This document shows, piece after piece, positions 9,232 to 18,215 of a DNA stretch of 64,000 nucleotides. This DNA comes from Actinomyces sp. HMSC035G02 (GTDB lineage: Bacteria > Actinomycetota > Actinomycetes > Actinomycetales > Actinomycetaceae). The notes below the pieces were generated by a model that saw only the letters and a program-made list of their open reading frames with translations, was not told the DNA's origin and searched no databases. Numbering within the stretch: the stretch's first letter is position 1; each line of letters starts with the position of its first letter. The translations under genes and the position numbers were made by a program. The stretch is from NCBI GenBank assembly GCA_001838165.1, contig KV835854.1:1-64000 (forward strand), given 5' to 3'.

Positions 9232-9303
9232 GACGCCTGCGGCACATGGTGGCCAGCGCGGCTCGCTACACTGGTGTCACGCACACGCGTAAAGGAGACG
9301 CAT

Positions 9304-10428
9304 ATGGTCAAGGTTGTGATGGCTGGCGGCGGCACTGCCGGTCACGTGAATCCTCTGCTGGCGACGGCGGCGCAGCTGCGCGACAGTGGCGCTGAGGTTG
9401 TCGTCCTGGGGACGAAGGCTGGTTTGGAGGCGGATCTGGTTCCCGCCGCAGGATTCCCGCTCGTGGAGATTCCCCGCGTTCCTTTGCCGAGGCGTCCCTC
9501 CCTGGCGTTCTTCACTCTGCCCGGTCGTTTCGCGGATGCCGTGAAGCGCTGCGCCCAGGCCCTCGAGGGCGCGGACGTCCTCGTCGGTTTTGGCGGCTAC
9601 GTGTCGACGCCCGCGTACATCGCGGCGAAGCGCGCGGGTGTCCCGATCGTTATTCACGAGCAGAACGCGCGCCCCGGCCTGGCGAACAAGGTGGGTGCGC
9701 GCAACGCGAAGGTCGTCGCTCTGACCTTCCCCTCCTCTCCGCTGAAGGCACGCAACGGGGAGACGATCGTGACGGGTCTGCCTCTGCGTGCGGCGATCGC
9801 CGAGCTGGCCAGCCGCCGCGCGGATGCGCAGGGTGCTGCCCAGGCGCGCCGGGAGGCAGCCGAGCGTCTCGGCGTCGACCCGGAGGCGCCCACGCTGCTG
9901 GTGACGGGCGGCTCCCTGGGAGCCCTGCACGTCAACGAGTCGATGACGGGTGCGGCGGACGCGCTGCCGGAAGGCGCGCAGGTCGTGCACCTGACGGGCC
10001 GCGGCAAGGACGAGCCCGTTCGCGCAGCTGTTGAGGCTGCCGGACTGTCGGACCGCTGGCACGTGATCGACTACCTGACGACGATGGAGGATGCGCTGGC
10101 CGTCGCGGATCTCGTCGTGTGTCGTTCGGGCGCGGGGACCGTGGCTGAGATGGAGGCCCTGGGCCTGCCGTGCATCTACGTGCCGCTGCCGATCGGCAAC
10201 GGCGAGCAGCGTCTGAACGCGGCGGACCACGTGGCCGCTGGCGGCGCACAGCTCATCGACGATAAGGACTTCACGGCCGACTTCGTGCGCCGCAACGTCT
10301 TCCCTCTGCTGGGCTCGACCCGCCTGGCGGACATGGCGGCGGCCTCGCAGTCGCTGGGCCGCGCGGGAGCCGCCCGTGCGCTGGCGGATCTCGCTTTTGA
10401 GCAGGTGAAGGGGGCCGGCCATGAGTGA
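9304..10428 (+). CDS. murG: Lipid II synthase MurG (GlcNAc transferase)
   Basis: 374 residues. Peripheral membrane glycosyltransferase adding GlcNAc to lipid I. The N-terminal G-loop GGGTAGHVNP, the HEQNARPGLANK motif, the second G-loop GGSLGAL and the UDP-binding VVCRSGAGTVAEMEALGLP are all present. The ATG at 9304 has AAAGGAG (9291-9297) in ideal position, so the upstream in-frame start at 9274 is not used. Overlaps murC by eight bases. Confidence 0.97.
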   Translation: MVKVVMAGGGTAGHVNPLLATAAQLRDSGAEVVVLGTKAGLEADLVPAAGFPLVEIPRVPLPRRPSLAFFTLPGRFADAVKRCAQALEGADVLVGFGGYVSTPAYIAAKRAGVPIVIHEQNARPGLANKVGARNAKVVALTFPSSPLKARNGETIVTGLPLRAAIAELASRRADAQGAAQARREAAERLGVDPEAPTLLVTGGSLGALHVNESMTGAADALPEGAQVVHLTGRGKDEPVRAAVEAAGLSDRWHVIDYLTTMEDALAVADLVVCRSGAGTVAEMEALGLPCIYVPLPIGNGEQRLNAADHVAAGGAQLIDDKDFTADFVRRNVFPLLGSTRLADMAAASQSLGRAGAARALADLAFEQVKGAGHE

Positions 10429-11812
10429 GCCGACGCTGCAGGATCGTTTCCATCTGATTGGTATTGGCGGTGCGGGCATGAGCGTCGTCGCGGAGCTGCT
10501 GGCTTCGCGGGGCGCCACGGTCGAAGGCTCTGACCGCGAGGAGTCCGCCGTTCTCGAGCACCTGCGCTCGGTGGGCGTCCGCGCTTTCGTCGGGCACGAG
10601 GCCTCGCACGTGGACCCGAGCTCCGTGGTCGTGGTTTCGACTGCGATCCGCGAGGAGAATCCGGAGCTGGCGGTTGCGCGCGAGCGCGGCCAGCGGGTCA
10701 TTCACCGCTCTCAGGCGCTTGCTCTTGCGGCGTCGGGCATGCGTTTCGTTGGTGTCGCCGGCGCGCACGGGAAGACGACGACTTCGGGCATGCTGGCGAT
10801 CGCGCTGTCAGCGTGCGGGCTGGACCCGTCGGTGGCCGTGGGCGGCGTGCTGCCCCAGCTGGGCACCGGCGCGCACCTCGGTGGCGGGGACGTGTTCGTC
10901 GCCGAGGCCGACGAGTCGGACGGCTCGTTCCTGAACTACACCCCGGCGATCGAGATCGTCACCAACGTCGAGCCCGATCACCTGGATCGGTACCACTCCC
11001 GCGAAGAATTTGAGGAGATTTTCGTTGAGTTTGCACGCCGGATGGTCCCCGGCGGCCTGCTGGTGACGTGCGCGGAGGACGAGGGAGCCGTTCGTCTGGC
11101 GAAATCGGCGCGCGCCGAGGGGCTTCGGGTCGTCACCTACGGTCGCGCTGATCATTCGCTATGCACCCCCGACGTTGTGATTGCTGACGTGCGCGTGGAG
11201 GCTCACGGGGCTGGCGCATCCCTGACATGGGGAGAGCGCAGCGCATCGCTGGCGCTGAGCGTGCCGGGCGAGCACAACGTCCTCAATGCGGCCGCCGCGT
11301 GGGTCGCGGGCATCGAATGCGGGCTGGAGCCGCAGGCGATCGCCGACGGGCTGGGAGAGTTCACCGGCGCGGCGCGTCGCTTCGAGGCGCGCGGCCAGGT
11401 CGGTTCGCGTCGCCTATTCGACGACTACGCCCACCATCCGACGGAGGTCGAGGCCGCGATCCGCGAGGCACATGTCGTGGCGGGCGAGGGGGATGTGACC
11501 GTCGTTTTCCAGCCGCACCTCTACTCGCGCACGCGCATCTTCGCGGAGCGTTTCGCCCAGGCGCTGTCGGGCGCGGACCACGTCGTGCTGACGGGCATCT
11601 ACGGTGCCCGCGAGGATCCCGAGCCGGGAGTCGACTCGACCCTCATTTCCTCGCGTATCGAGGGCGCGTCCTACGTCGAGGACATGCACGAGGCCGCCCG
11701 CCTGGCCGCTTCGCTGACCCCCGAGGGCGGCGTGTGCCTGACGATGGGTGCCGGTTCGATCACTCACTGTGCGTCCGACGTGCTCGATGAGTGGAAGCGG
11801 ATGGAGGCATGA
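10421..11812 (+). CDS. murC: UDP-MurNAc:L-alanine ligase MurC
   Basis: 463 residues. First amino-acid ligase of the peptidoglycan precursor pathway. FHLIGIGGAGMS at the N-terminus, the ATP loop GAHGKTTTSGML, EADESDGSF and FDDYAHHPTEVEAAI are characteristic of MurC. The start overlaps the end of murG and the stop overlaps the ftsQ ATG (ATGA). Standard length and no missing motif. Confidence 0.97.
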   Translation: MSEPTLQDRFHLIGIGGAGMSVVAELLASRGATVEGSDREESAVLEHLRSVGVRAFVGHEASHVDPSSVVVVSTAIREENPELAVARERGQRVIHRSQALALAASGMRFVGVAGAHGKTTTSGMLAIALSACGLDPSVAVGGVLPQLGTGAHLGGGDVFVAEADESDGSFLNYTPAIEIVTNVEPDHLDRYHSREEFEEIFVEFARRMVPGGLLVTCAEDEGAVRLAKSARAEGLRVVTYGRADHSLCTPDVVIADVRVEAHGAGASLTWGERSASLALSVPGEHNVLNAAAAWVAGIECGLEPQAIADGLGEFTGAARRFEARGQVGSRRLFDDYAHHPTEVEAAIREAHVVAGEGDVTVVFQPHLYSRTRIFAERFAQALSGADHVVLTGIYGAREDPEPGVDSTLISSRIEGASYVEDMHEAARLAASLTPEGGVCLTMGAGSITHCASDVLDEWKRMEA

Positions 11813-12759
11813 GGCCACCGTCGCCGAGGCGCCCGGGGGGTGCTCGTTCCCACGAGGAAGAGCCGCCGCGCGTGGAGGAGGCCGCCGCATCCTTCGATGA
11901 GATCGTGTCTCCGTCTGCGGACGCGGAGACGCAGGGGCCGAAGCGTCGTTCGTCCTCGCTCACGCAGCGCCGCCGCGCGCGTACGACCGTGGACCGTCCG
12001 ATGCCCGTTGCCGATGCTGCGTCCCTGCTGGGCGGCGAGGAGGCAACGGATCTGGGGGACCGTCTGCGCGAGCGTACTCGCGCGCGCCGTATCCTCCTCG
12101 CTCGTCGCATCGCGCTCACGCTTGTGACGCTCGCGCTCGCAGCGGGAGGCGTGTGGGTTGCGTTCTTCTCGCCCGTGTTCGCGTTCTCATCGTCTGCGGT
12201 CGTTGTCTCTGGTGAGGACGGCACGCTGGTGACGGCCGATTCCGTGCGTTCGTCGATCGCATCCTTTGAGGGGGTTCCGCTCACGCGCCTGAACACGCAG
12301 GCGGTAGCTCGCGCGGTCGAGTCCAACGTGGCGGTGCGCTCGGCGAGCGTGTCGCGTCGATGGCCGACGAGCCTGCGCGTGTCGGTGACGATGCGCACGG
12401 GAATGGCTGTTGAGGCCGCATCGGGTGGCTACTGGCTGGTGGACGATCAGGGCGTCGCCTTCCAGCAGGTTCCGTCGGCGGGGGAATACCCGCTCGCGAC
12501 GCTCCCGGAGGACCGGGCGACCGGCGCGGCAGATATTGCCTCCGCGCTGGGTGCGCTGGACGAGGCCACGCGCGCCCAGGTGGCGTCCGTGACGTCGACG
12601 GGAACTCAGGTGAACTTCACGCTACGCGGTGGCCAGACTGTCAAGTGGGGAACCCGTGGAGATGCGCCGCAAAAGGCGCGTGTGTTGGCCACCCTGCTGG
12701 CTAATGTTCAGGCGAGCACCTACGACGTGTCCTCGCCGAATCACCCTGTGACCAGTTAA
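11809..12759 (+). CDS. ftsQ: Cell division protein FtsQ
   Basis: 316 residues. A long charged cytoplasmic N-terminus (about 100 residues, Arg/Glu/Ser rich), one membrane span near residues 104-126 (ALTLVTLALAAGGVWVAFFSPVF), then a POTRA-like domain beginning FAFSSSAVVVSGEDG and a beta domain. This is the FtsQ/DivIB layout. The ATG at 11809 overlaps the murC stop; a GTG 18 bases upstream is less likely. FtsQ links the FtsLB pair to the rest of the divisome. The cytoplasmic tail is longer than in enterobacteria, as usual in actinobacteria. Confidence 0.93.
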   Translation: MRPPSPRRPGGARSHEEEPPRVEEAAASFDEIVSPSADAETQGPKRRSSSLTQRRRARTTVDRPMPVADAASLLGGEEATDLGDRLRERTRARRILLARRIALTLVTLALAAGGVWVAFFSPVFAFSSSAVVVSGEDGTLVTADSVRSSIASFEGVPLTRLNTQAVARAVESNVAVRSASVSRRWPTSLRVSVTMRTGMAVEAASGGYWLVDDQGVAFQQVPSAGEYPLATLPEDRATGAADIASALGALDEATRAQVASVTSTGTQVNFTLRGGQTVKWGTRGDAPQKARVLATLLANVQASTYDVSSPNHPVTS

Positions 12760-12785
12760 GCCTTGTCTTTTGTCCGCGTGTTGGC

Positions 12786-12814
12786 TTGAAGGAATGCCCG
12801 CGGACCCCTAGGTT
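12786..12814 (+). promoter_or_regulatory. Predicted sigma-A-type promoter for ftsZ
   Basis: TTGAAG (12786-12791), 17-base spacer, TAGGTT (12809-12814), about 73 bases before the ftsZ start. The pair lies in the only sizeable gap between murC-ftsQ and ftsZ, where actinobacteria usually carry extra ftsZ promoters. Prediction by eye only. Confidence 0.5.
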
Positions 12815-12840
12815 CTTTCCGACACGAAGCACGTTAAACA

Positions 12841-12862
12841 TCAACCTTCAACTAGAGGTTGA
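12841..12862. repeat. Inverted repeat in the ftsZ leader
   Basis: TCAACCT (12841-12847) and AGGTTGA (12856-12862) are perfect reverse complements with an eight-base spacer. They lie 25-46 bases before the ftsZ ATG, downstream of the predicted promoter, so they could be a hairpin in the leader mRNA or an operator. Confidence 0.55.
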
Positions 12863-12886
12863 GGGTCTGATGCAAGGGAGACATCC

Positions 12887-14134
12887 ATGGCGACACCGCA
12901 AAACCACCTGGCAGTGATCAAGGTCGTCGGCGTCGGCGGCGGCGGAGTTAACGCCGTGAACCGAATGATCGAGGTCGGCCTCAAGGGCGTTGAGTTCATT
13001 GCCGTCAACACTGACGCGCAGGCTCTGCTCATGTCCGATGCCGAGACCAAGCTCGACATCGGCCGCGAACTGACGCACGGCCTGGGTGCCGGCGCGGATC
13101 CGGCCGTCGGCCGTAAGGCTGCGGAGGATCACATCGACGAGATCACCGCCGCGCTTGAGGGTGCGGATATGGTGTTCGTGACCGCTGGCGAGGGCGGTGG
13201 CACCGGTACCGGTGCGGCCCCCGTCGTCGCTAAGATCGCCCGCGACGCTGGCGCTCTGACGGTTGGCGTCGTGACCCGTCCTTTCTCCTTTGAGGGCAAC
13301 CGCCGTGCGGCTCAGGCCGAGGGTGGCGTGACGACCCTGCGCGAAGAGGTCGACACCCTGATCGTCATCCCGAACGATCGTCTCCTGGAGATCTCCGACG
13401 CGAACATCTCCGTCCTCGACGCTTTCCGCGCTGCTGACCAGGTGCTCCTCTCCGGTGTCCAGGGCATCACCGAACTGATCACCACCCCCGGCCTCATCAA
13501 CGTCGACTTCAACGACGTCAAGTCGGTCATGAAGGATGCCGGTTCGGCCCTCATGGGTATCGGTGCGGCCACCGGCGAGGATCGTGCGCTGCGCGCCGTC
13601 GAGAGTGCCATTTCCTCCCCGCTGCTGGAAGCCTCGATCGACGGCGCCCACGGCGTGCTCATGTTCTTCCAGGGTGGCTCCGACCTCAGCCTGCAAGAGG
13701 TCTACAGCTCCTCGCAGCTCGTGCGCGAGGCGGCCCACCCCGAGGCGAACATCATCTTCGGTAACGTCATCGACGATGCTCTGGGTGACGAGATCCGCGT
13801 GACCGTCATCGCCGCTGGCTTCGACGAGGCCACGGATGCGGCCATGTCGCGCCCGAACGTCTCTCGCGTGTCCGCTCCGGTGGCTCAGCAGCGTCCCGCT
13901 GCCCCCGAGGCCAAGGCGCCGGCTGCCGAGACCACTCGCATCACCCAGCTGTCGACGCGCCGCCCGCAGCACCGCGCCGACGTCGCGGCTCCCGTGCGTG
14001 AGGCCACTCCGGCCCCCGTCGAGACGCCCGCTGAATACGAGGAGTCCGAGTCCGAGCACTCCTTCGAGGTTCCTCGCGTCTACCCTGAGGCGCCCGAGAA
14101 GGAAGAGCTGGATATTCCCCCCTTCCTGCGCTGA
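12887..14134 (+). CDS. ftsZ: Cell division GTPase FtsZ
   Basis: 415 residues. Tubulin-like GTPase that assembles the Z ring. The N-terminus has [16 protein letters not shown]; the tubulin signature GGGTGTGA is at residues 103-110; [11 protein letters not shown] supplies the catalytic-loop residues. A variable linker of about 90 residues ends in the conserved tail DIPPFLR, the docking peptide for SepF and other partners. AAGGGAG (12874-12880) lies six bases before the ATG. The stop overlaps the pgeF ATG by one base. It is expected to work with SepF, encoded about 1 kb downstream. Confidence 0.98.
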   Translation: MATPQNHLAVIKVVGVGGGGVNAVNRMIEVGLKGVEFIAVNTDAQALLMSDAETKLDIGRELTHGLGAGADPAVGRKAAEDHIDEITAALEGADMVFVTAGEGGGTGTGAAPVVAKIARDAGALTVGVVTRPFSFEGNRRAAQAEGGVTTLREEVDTLIVIPNDRLLEISDANISVLDAFRAADQVLLSGVQGITELITTPGLINVDFNDVKSVMKDAGSALMGIGAATGEDRALRAVESAISSPLLEASIDGAHGVLMFFQGGSDLSLQEVYSSSQLVREAAHPEANIIFGNVIDDALGDEIRVTVIAAGFDEATDAAMSRPNVSRVSAPVAQQRPAAPEAKAPAAETTRITQLSTRRPQHRADVAAPVREATPAPVETPAEYEESESEHSFEVPRVYPEAPEKEELDIPPFLR

Positions 14135-14892
14135 TGAGTGACAAGCTCTGGGCCGGTGCCCGGGTCCACCTCACCGAGGTGGACCCGGGCACCGGTGCGC
14201 TATGCGGCAACGTTGGCCTGCATGTGGGCGACCAGGAGTCGCTCGTGCGCGATCGTCGGCGCGCCCTGGCGGATACGCTCGGGCGCGAGATTGTCTGGAT
14301 GGATCAGACCCATTCGACCCGGGTGGAACTCATTGTTCGTGGCGAGATGGCGCCCACCCTGGCGGCGTCCGGAGAGGCACTCGCTCAGCCCGCGACGGGG
14401 GAGTGGGGGCCCGTCGATGCGGACGGTATCATCATCGACGCGCGCAACTGGCAGGGTGCTCCCGCCCTCGCCGTGCAGACCGCGGATTGCTTGCCCGTCG
14501 TTTTCTCCGCCGCCTCCGGCCAGATCGTCGCAGCCGTACACGCGGGTCGGCGCGGCCTGCTCGGAGGAATCCTTGAGGAGACCGCCCAGCGCATCCGCAG
14601 CCTCGATGGTGGAACGATCGACGCTTTGATCGGCCCGGCGATCTGCGGGCGTTGCTACGAGGTGCCCGCCGACATGGCAGACGAGAGTGAAGCGCTCATA
14701 CCCGGCATCCGTTCTGTCACGTCGTGGGGCACTCCTGCACTCGACCTGCCGCGCGCTGCAGCCTCGTCCCTGGCGGCCCGGGGCGTGAGAGTGGACATCG
14801 ATGAGCGCTGCACCCTCGAGGACGCCGGCCTCTTCTCGTATCGCGCCGACTCGTCCTGCGGCCGCCAGGCGCTCATCATCGTCCCCGCCTGA
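14134..14892 (+). CDS. pgeF: Multicopper-oxidase-fold protein PgeF/YfiH (DUF152)
   Basis: 252 residues of the YfiH/PgeF/LACC1 family. Family members are purine nucleoside phosphorylase or peptidoglycan-editing enzymes with a Cys/His metal site. Matching marks are WMDQTHSTRVELI, LAVQTADCLPVVFSA, VAAVHAGRRGLLGGIL and GPAICGRCYEVPADM. The ATG shares one base with the ftsZ stop. Codons 7-21 overlap an almost 45-base perfect hairpin described separately. The pgeF-yggS-sepF order of many actinobacteria is shortened here: no yggS follows. Confidence 0.9.
   Translation: MSDKLWAGARVHLTEVDPGTGALCGNVGLHVGDQESLVRDRRRALADTLGREIVWMDQTHSTRVELIVRGEMAPTLAASGEALAQPATGEWGPVDADGIIIDARNWQGAPALAVQTADCLPVVFSAASGQIVAAVHAGRRGLLGGILEETAQRIRSLDGGTIDALIGPAICGRCYEVPADMADESEALIPGIRSVTSWGTPALDLPRAAASSLAARGVRVDIDERCTLEDAGLFSYRADSSCGRQALIIVPA
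14153..14195. repeat. 20-bp perfect inverted repeat just after ftsZ
   Basis: Left arm 14153-14172, three-base loop ACC, right arm 14176-14195; all 20 pairs match and are mostly G-C. It starts 19 bases after the ftsZ stop and lies inside the first codons of pgeF. No T-tract follows. An RNA copy would be an extremely stable hairpin that could reduce transcription past ftsZ, protect the ftsZ 3' end or slow pgeF translation. Confidence 0.85.
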
Positions 14893-15072
14893 CTGGCGCC
14901 CATATCGTCGGGAGAGCCGCGGGTCGGCGGCTTTTCTGCGCCCTGATGGCGACGCGGAAATGCCCCGTGATGAGGCTCGCCGGTGCGGTCCTCGCGACGC
15001 GCCGAGCGCCCTGCCCGGCGATGCCGCTCGGTAACTGTAGCTTGTGGCTATGCATCGGCTGAAGGAGGAACA

Positions 15073-15525
15073 ATGAGCGAGTCGTTCGGTGCACGCGCAC
15101 GTAAGTTCATGGGCTGGTACTCACCGGAGGAGCCCATCGATGAATTCGACGAATTCGACGAGGTGGAAGAGGTAGCTCCCGTGGCTGACATTACCCCCGT
15201 GTCCCGTCCGACCCTGACCAGCATTCGCCGCGATGAGCCGGCCGAAGATCTCACGCGCATCGTGACGATCCACCCCACCGCCTACTCTGACGCCGTCACG
15301 ATCGGCGAGGCGTTCCGTGATGGCACGCCCGTCATTATCAACCTCACCGACATGGGTGAGGATGAGGCGCGTCGCCTGGTTGACTTTGCGGCTGGCCTGA
15401 CCTTCGGCCTGCACGGCGTCATCGAGCGCGTCACCAATCGAGTCTTCCTGCTGTCCCCGGCCACGGTCGAGGTTGCGGGCGATAACACCTCCGGCCGTCG
15501 CGGTTCCCTTTACAACCAGGGCTGA
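15073..15525 (+). CDS. sepF: Cell division protein SepF
   Basis: 150 residues. SepF binds the C-terminal peptide of FtsZ and anchors the ring to the membrane; in actinobacteria it stands in for FtsA/ZipA. It has a short amphipathic-type N-terminus, an acidic linker (residues 20-45, Glu/Asp rich), then the SepF domain from about residue 60 ([53 protein letters not shown]). The ATG at 15073 has AAGGAGG (15062-15068). A 180-base gap upstream may hold its own promoter; I cannot place one firmly. Confidence 0.96.
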   Translation: MSESFGARARKFMGWYSPEEPIDEFDEFDEVEEVAPVADITPVSRPTLTSIRRDEPAEDLTRIVTIHPTAYSDAVTIGEAFRDGTPVIINLTDMGEDEARRLVDFAAGLTFGLHGVIERVTNRVFLLSPATVEVAGDNTSGRRGSLYNQG

Positions 15526-15533
15526 GGTCGCTC

Positions 15534-15845
15534 GTGGCCATTCTTGGCTGGATCGGGTGGGGGCTGAGTGTCCTCATCAACCTCTACATGATGGTGCTGT
15601 TCGCGCGCGTCATTCTGGACTGGGTTCAGTTTTTCGCGCGCGGATGGCGCCCGAGTGGCATTCTGCTCGTCCTCGCGAATGTTCTCTACGCGCTGACTGA
15701 TCCTCCGATCCGTTGGATTGGGCGCTTCGTTCCGCCCCTGCGCCTCGGTGGCGGCATGGCAATCGATGTCGGTTTCATGCTCTTATTCCTGGTGCTTATC
15801 GTTGGGCAGCGCTTCGCTAGTTTCCTGTACTTTTTGAGCCTGTAG
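15534..15845 (+). CDS. yggT: YggT family membrane protein
   Basis: 103 residues with two or three membrane spans (ILGWIGWGLSVLINLYMMVLFARVILDW and IDVGFMLLFLVLIVGQRFASFLYFLSL). PIRWIGRFVPPLRLGG is the conserved YggT loop. GTG start eight bases after sepF, so the two are cotranscribed. YggT is a conserved inner-membrane protein of unknown role, commonly found between sepF and divIVA in Gram-positive bacteria. Confidence 0.92.
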   Translation: MAILGWIGWGLSVLINLYMMVLFARVILDWVQFFARGWRPSGILLVLANVLYALTDPPIRWIGRFVPPLRLGGGMAIDVGFMLLFLVLIVGQRFASFLYFLSL

Positions 15846-15855
15846 AGCTCAAAAA
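15831..15855 (+). terminator. Hairpin at the end of yggT
   Basis: TTTTTGAGC (15831-15839) and GCTCAAAAA (15847-15855) form a nine-pair stem spanning the yggT stop codon. There is no T-run after it, so it may be a weak terminator or a 3'-end stabiliser between yggT and the divIVA promoter. Confidence 0.4.
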
Positions 15856-15902
15856 GGGGGATGAGAGGCCCCACAAAAAAGTCCCTCACCTCGTGATGGA
15901 TG

Positions 15903-15930
15903 TTGCTAGTGTGACAATTTCAGTTATTAT
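15903..15930 (+). promoter_or_regulatory. Predicted promoter for divIVA
   Basis: TTGCTA (15903-15908), 16-base spacer, TATTAT (15925-15930). The region is clearly AT-rich in a GC-rich genome. Transcription from here would give divIVA a leader of about 80 bases. Confidence 0.65.
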
Positions 15931-16017
15931 TTTGGTGACGTGATAGCGGGCGGCCTTCCCGGTCGTCCAGGCGCGCGGCAACCGTGCGTCCAATCGAAAC
16001 GACCGAGAGGCGAAGAA

Positions 16018-16599
16018 ATGGCCCTGCTCACCACCGAGGATGTCCTCAACAAGAAGTTCCAGTACGTCAAGTTCCGCGAGGGATACGACCAGGACGAGGT
16101 TGATGAGTTCCTCGACGAGGTTGTCTCCACCATCTACTCCCTGCAGATGGAGAACCAAGATCTGAAGGAAAAGCTCGAGGCCGCTGAGCGCCGCATCGCC
16201 GAGCTGTCCAACTCCGACTACGCGCCGGCCGAGACCCCCGCCCCCGTGGCTGCCCCGGTCGTCGAGACCCCGGCCCCCGCCGCTCCGGCCGTCACCGGCC
16301 CGCAGGATGCGGAGTCCGCCACCTCCATGCTGGCCCTCGCCCAGCGCGTCCACGACGAGTACGTGCGCGACGGCGAAGAGCAGTCCGCGAAGATCATCGC
16401 CGAGGCTAACGCCGAGCGCGACGCGATCATCGCCGACGCCCAGAAGCAGAAGGACTCGCTGCTCTCCCAGCTCGACCAGGAGCGCGAGCTGCTCGAGAAC
16501 AAGATTAACGGCCTGCGCACCTTCGAGGCCGAGTACCGTTCGAACCTGCGCAACCACCTCGAGACCCTCCTCAAAGAGGTCGACAACGGCGAGAACTGA
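16018..16599 (+). CDS. divIVA: DivIVA/Wag31 polar growth and septation scaffold
   Basis: 193 residues. DivIVA marks negatively curved membrane at poles and septa and directs cell-wall growth in actinobacteria (Wag31). The N-terminal membrane-binding domain (TTEDVLNKKFQYVKFREGYDQ region, residues 5-60) is followed by a first coiled coil, a Pro/Ala/Val-rich linker (about residues 65-100) and a long second coiled coil with many Ala, Glu and Asp. The ATG at 16018 follows GAGAGG and its own predicted promoter. Placed between yggT and lspA, as expected. Confidence 0.96.
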   Translation: MALLTTEDVLNKKFQYVKFREGYDQDEVDEFLDEVVSTIYSLQMENQDLKEKLEAAERRIAELSNSDYAPAETPAPVAAPVVETPAPAAPAVTGPQDAESATSMLALAQRVHDEYVRDGEEQSAKIIAEANAERDAIIADAQKQKDSLLSQLDQERELLENKINGLRTFEAEYRSNLRNHLETLLKEVDNGEN

Positions 16600-16616
16600 T
16601 CGCAATCGCTTTGACC

Positions 16617-16648
16617 GGCGGCGGTGCACTTCGTGGTGCGCCGCCGCC
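16617..16648 (+). terminator. GC-rich hairpin after divIVA
   Basis: GGCGGCGGTGCAC (16617-16629) pairs with GTGCGCCGCCGCC (16636-16648) with one G-T wobble and a six-base loop. It is followed by CGCTCGTTTAA, only a weak T-tract. Probably ends the divIVA transcript before the lspA promoter. Confidence 0.65.
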
Positions 16649-16669
16649 GCTCGTTTAAGATAGGGAACC

Positions 16670-17173
16670 ATGGTTGACTCCTCCCACCCGACCCACACCC
16701 GCGCGACGTGGATGTACGCGGTCCTCGTGTTCGTTGCTGCTATCGCCACCGATCAGGCGTCAAAGATGTGGGCACGTACCGCCCTTGACGGCCAAGCCCC
16801 GCGTCCGCTTATCGGGCAGTGGCTGTCGCTGTCTCTCGTGCACAATTCGGGTGCTGCCTTCTCCTTCGGTGCCGGCAAGACATGGATTCTGACGATCTTC
16901 ACCGTCGTCATTATTGGCGTGCTGGTCGTGATGGCTCGTCGCGTGCACCGCGCTTCGACGATGCTGGCGATCGCGCTGTTGGCGGGCGGTGCCGTCGGTA
17001 ACCTGATCGACCGTCTCACGGCAGAGCCCGGCTTCGGCGTTGGCCACGTCACCGACTTCATCGCCTACGGCAACTGGTTCGTAGGCAACGTCGCAGACAT
17101 TTGGATCGTCCTCGGGGCCCCTCTGCTGGCCCTTGCGCTCTCGAGGGAGCCCTCGAAGGAGGACACCCAGTGA
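16670..17173 (+). CDS. lspA: Lipoprotein signal peptidase LspA
   Basis: 167 residues. Membrane aspartic protease that removes signal peptides from prolipoproteins after diacylglyceryl modification. Four membrane spans are apparent; the motifs [24 protein letters not shown] and [12 protein letters not shown] hold the conserved Asn and the two catalytic Asp. A TAAGAT hexamer (16656-16661) ends eight bases before the ATG, so the mRNA may be leaderless or nearly so. Its stop overlaps the following pseudouridine synthase (GTGA). Confidence 0.95.
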   Translation: MVDSSHPTHTRATWMYAVLVFVAAIATDQASKMWARTALDGQAPRPLIGQWLSLSLVHNSGAAFSFGAGKTWILTIFTVVIIGVLVVMARRVHRASTMLAIALLAGGAVGNLIDRLTAEPGFGVGHVTDFIAYGNWFVGNVADIWIVLGAPLLALALSREPSKEDTQ

Positions 17174-18087
17174 GTTCGCGTATGCTTCCCGTCCCCGACG
17201 CCCTCGTGGGCGAGCGGGTCGACGCCGCTTTGGCCCGCATGCTCGGCCTGTCGCGCTCGCGTTGCGCGGAGCTGGCGGGGGAGGGTCACGTCCTCGTTAA
17301 CGGTGTTGCCGCCGGCAAGTCGGATCGCCTCGGGGCCATGGACATCATCGAGGTGACCATTCCGGAACCGGAGAGTAAGCCGACGCCGGTCACCGACATG
17401 GCGATCCTCTACGACGACGAGGACATTGTCGTCGTCGACAAGCCCGTCGGCGTCGCCGCCCATACCGGCCCCGGGTGGGAGGGCCCCACGGTCCTGGGGA
17501 ACTTGGAGGCGGCGGGGTATCGCATTACCAGCTACGGCCCTCCCGAGCGTCAGGGCATCGTGCACCGCCTCGATGTGGGTACTTCGGGTGCGATGATGGT
17601 CGCCAAGTCCGAGCTCGCCTACACGGTCATGAAGCGAGCCTTCAAGGAACGTACGATCGAGAAGGTGTACCACGCCGTCGTGGCCGGGCACCTCGACCCG
17701 GCTTCGGGCACGATTGACGCGCCCATCGGTCGTCACCCCTCGCGCGAATGGCGCATGGCCGTCATCGATGGCGGCAAGCGCGCCGTCACCCACTACGACA
17801 CGCTTGAACTCATGGCGGGCGCCCAGCTCACCGAGGTGCACCTGGAGACGGGACGCACCCACCAGATTCGCGTGCACATGGCAGCCGTCGGGCACCCGTG
17901 CGTGGGTGACACGTTCTACGGTGCCGATCCGACTCAGGCGGAGCGCCTGGGGCTGACCCGCCAGTGGCTGCACGCCGTTCGCCTCGGATTCGCCCACCCC
18001 CGCACGGGCATGCCGATGAGCGTGTCCAGCCCCTATCCGGATGATCTCGCCAATGCCCTCGAGGAGCTGCGCCACCCGCGCGACTGA
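17170..18087 (+). CDS. RluA/RluD-family ribosomal RNA pseudouridine synthase
   Basis: 305 residues. Converts uridines in large-subunit rRNA to pseudouridine. An N-terminal S4 RNA-binding domain (residues about 10-75, [24 protein letters not shown]) precedes the catalytic domain with HRLDVGTSG, which holds the catalytic Asp, and the [13 protein letters not shown] motif. GTG at 17170 overlaps the lspA stop and has AAGGAGG (17156-17162) seven bases upstream; this fixes the start. Gene order lspA-rluD is standard. Whether it is RluD or another RluA relative cannot be settled by eye. Confidence 0.93.
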   Translation: MSSRMLPVPDALVGERVDAALARMLGLSRSRCAELAGEGHVLVNGVAAGKSDRLGAMDIIEVTIPEPESKPTPVTDMAILYDDEDIVVVDKPVGVAAHTGPGWEGPTVLGNLEAAGYRITSYGPPERQGIVHRLDVGTSGAMMVAKSELAYTVMKRAFKERTIEKVYHAVVAGHLDPASGTIDAPIGRHPSREWRMAVIDGGKRAVTHYDTLELMAGAQLTEVHLETGRTHQIRVHMAAVGHPCVGDTFYGADPTQAERLGLTRQWLHAVRLGFAHPRTGMPMSVSSPYPDDLANALEELRHPRD

Positions 18088-18123
18088 TCCTCCGATGGTG
18101 AGGCTTCCCCGATTCCTGGCCCC

Positions 18124-18178
18124 AGCCTCGTCGAGGCTCACGCCGTGAGATGAACGACCGCTCCGCTCGGGGCGTTCA
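18124..18178 (+). terminator. Two small hairpins between the pseudouridine synthase and dnaE
   Basis: AGCCTC/GAGGCT (18124-18129 with 18133-18138) and TGAACG/CGTTCA (18151-18156 with 18173-18178) follow each other in the 128-base gap. Neither has a T-tract. They may end the lspA-rluD transcript ahead of the dnaE promoter. Confidence 0.4.
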
Positions 18179-18203
18179 CCGCGGGTGCACGCTCCTCGGA
18201 CAG

Positions 18204-18209
18204 TAGAAT
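18204..18209 (+). promoter_or_regulatory. -10 element for a leaderless dnaE mRNA
   Basis: TAGAAT ends six bases before the dnaE ATG. Transcription normally starts about seven bases past the -10 hexamer, which would be the A of the start codon. No Shine-Dalgarno sequence is visible, which fits. I see no clear -35 element. Confidence 0.6.
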
Positions 18210-18215
18210 CGACGC

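Noticed and set aside
12821..12825. GACAC as a WhiA site before ftsZ
   Set aside because: A five-base motif expected often by chance; a single copy is not enough.
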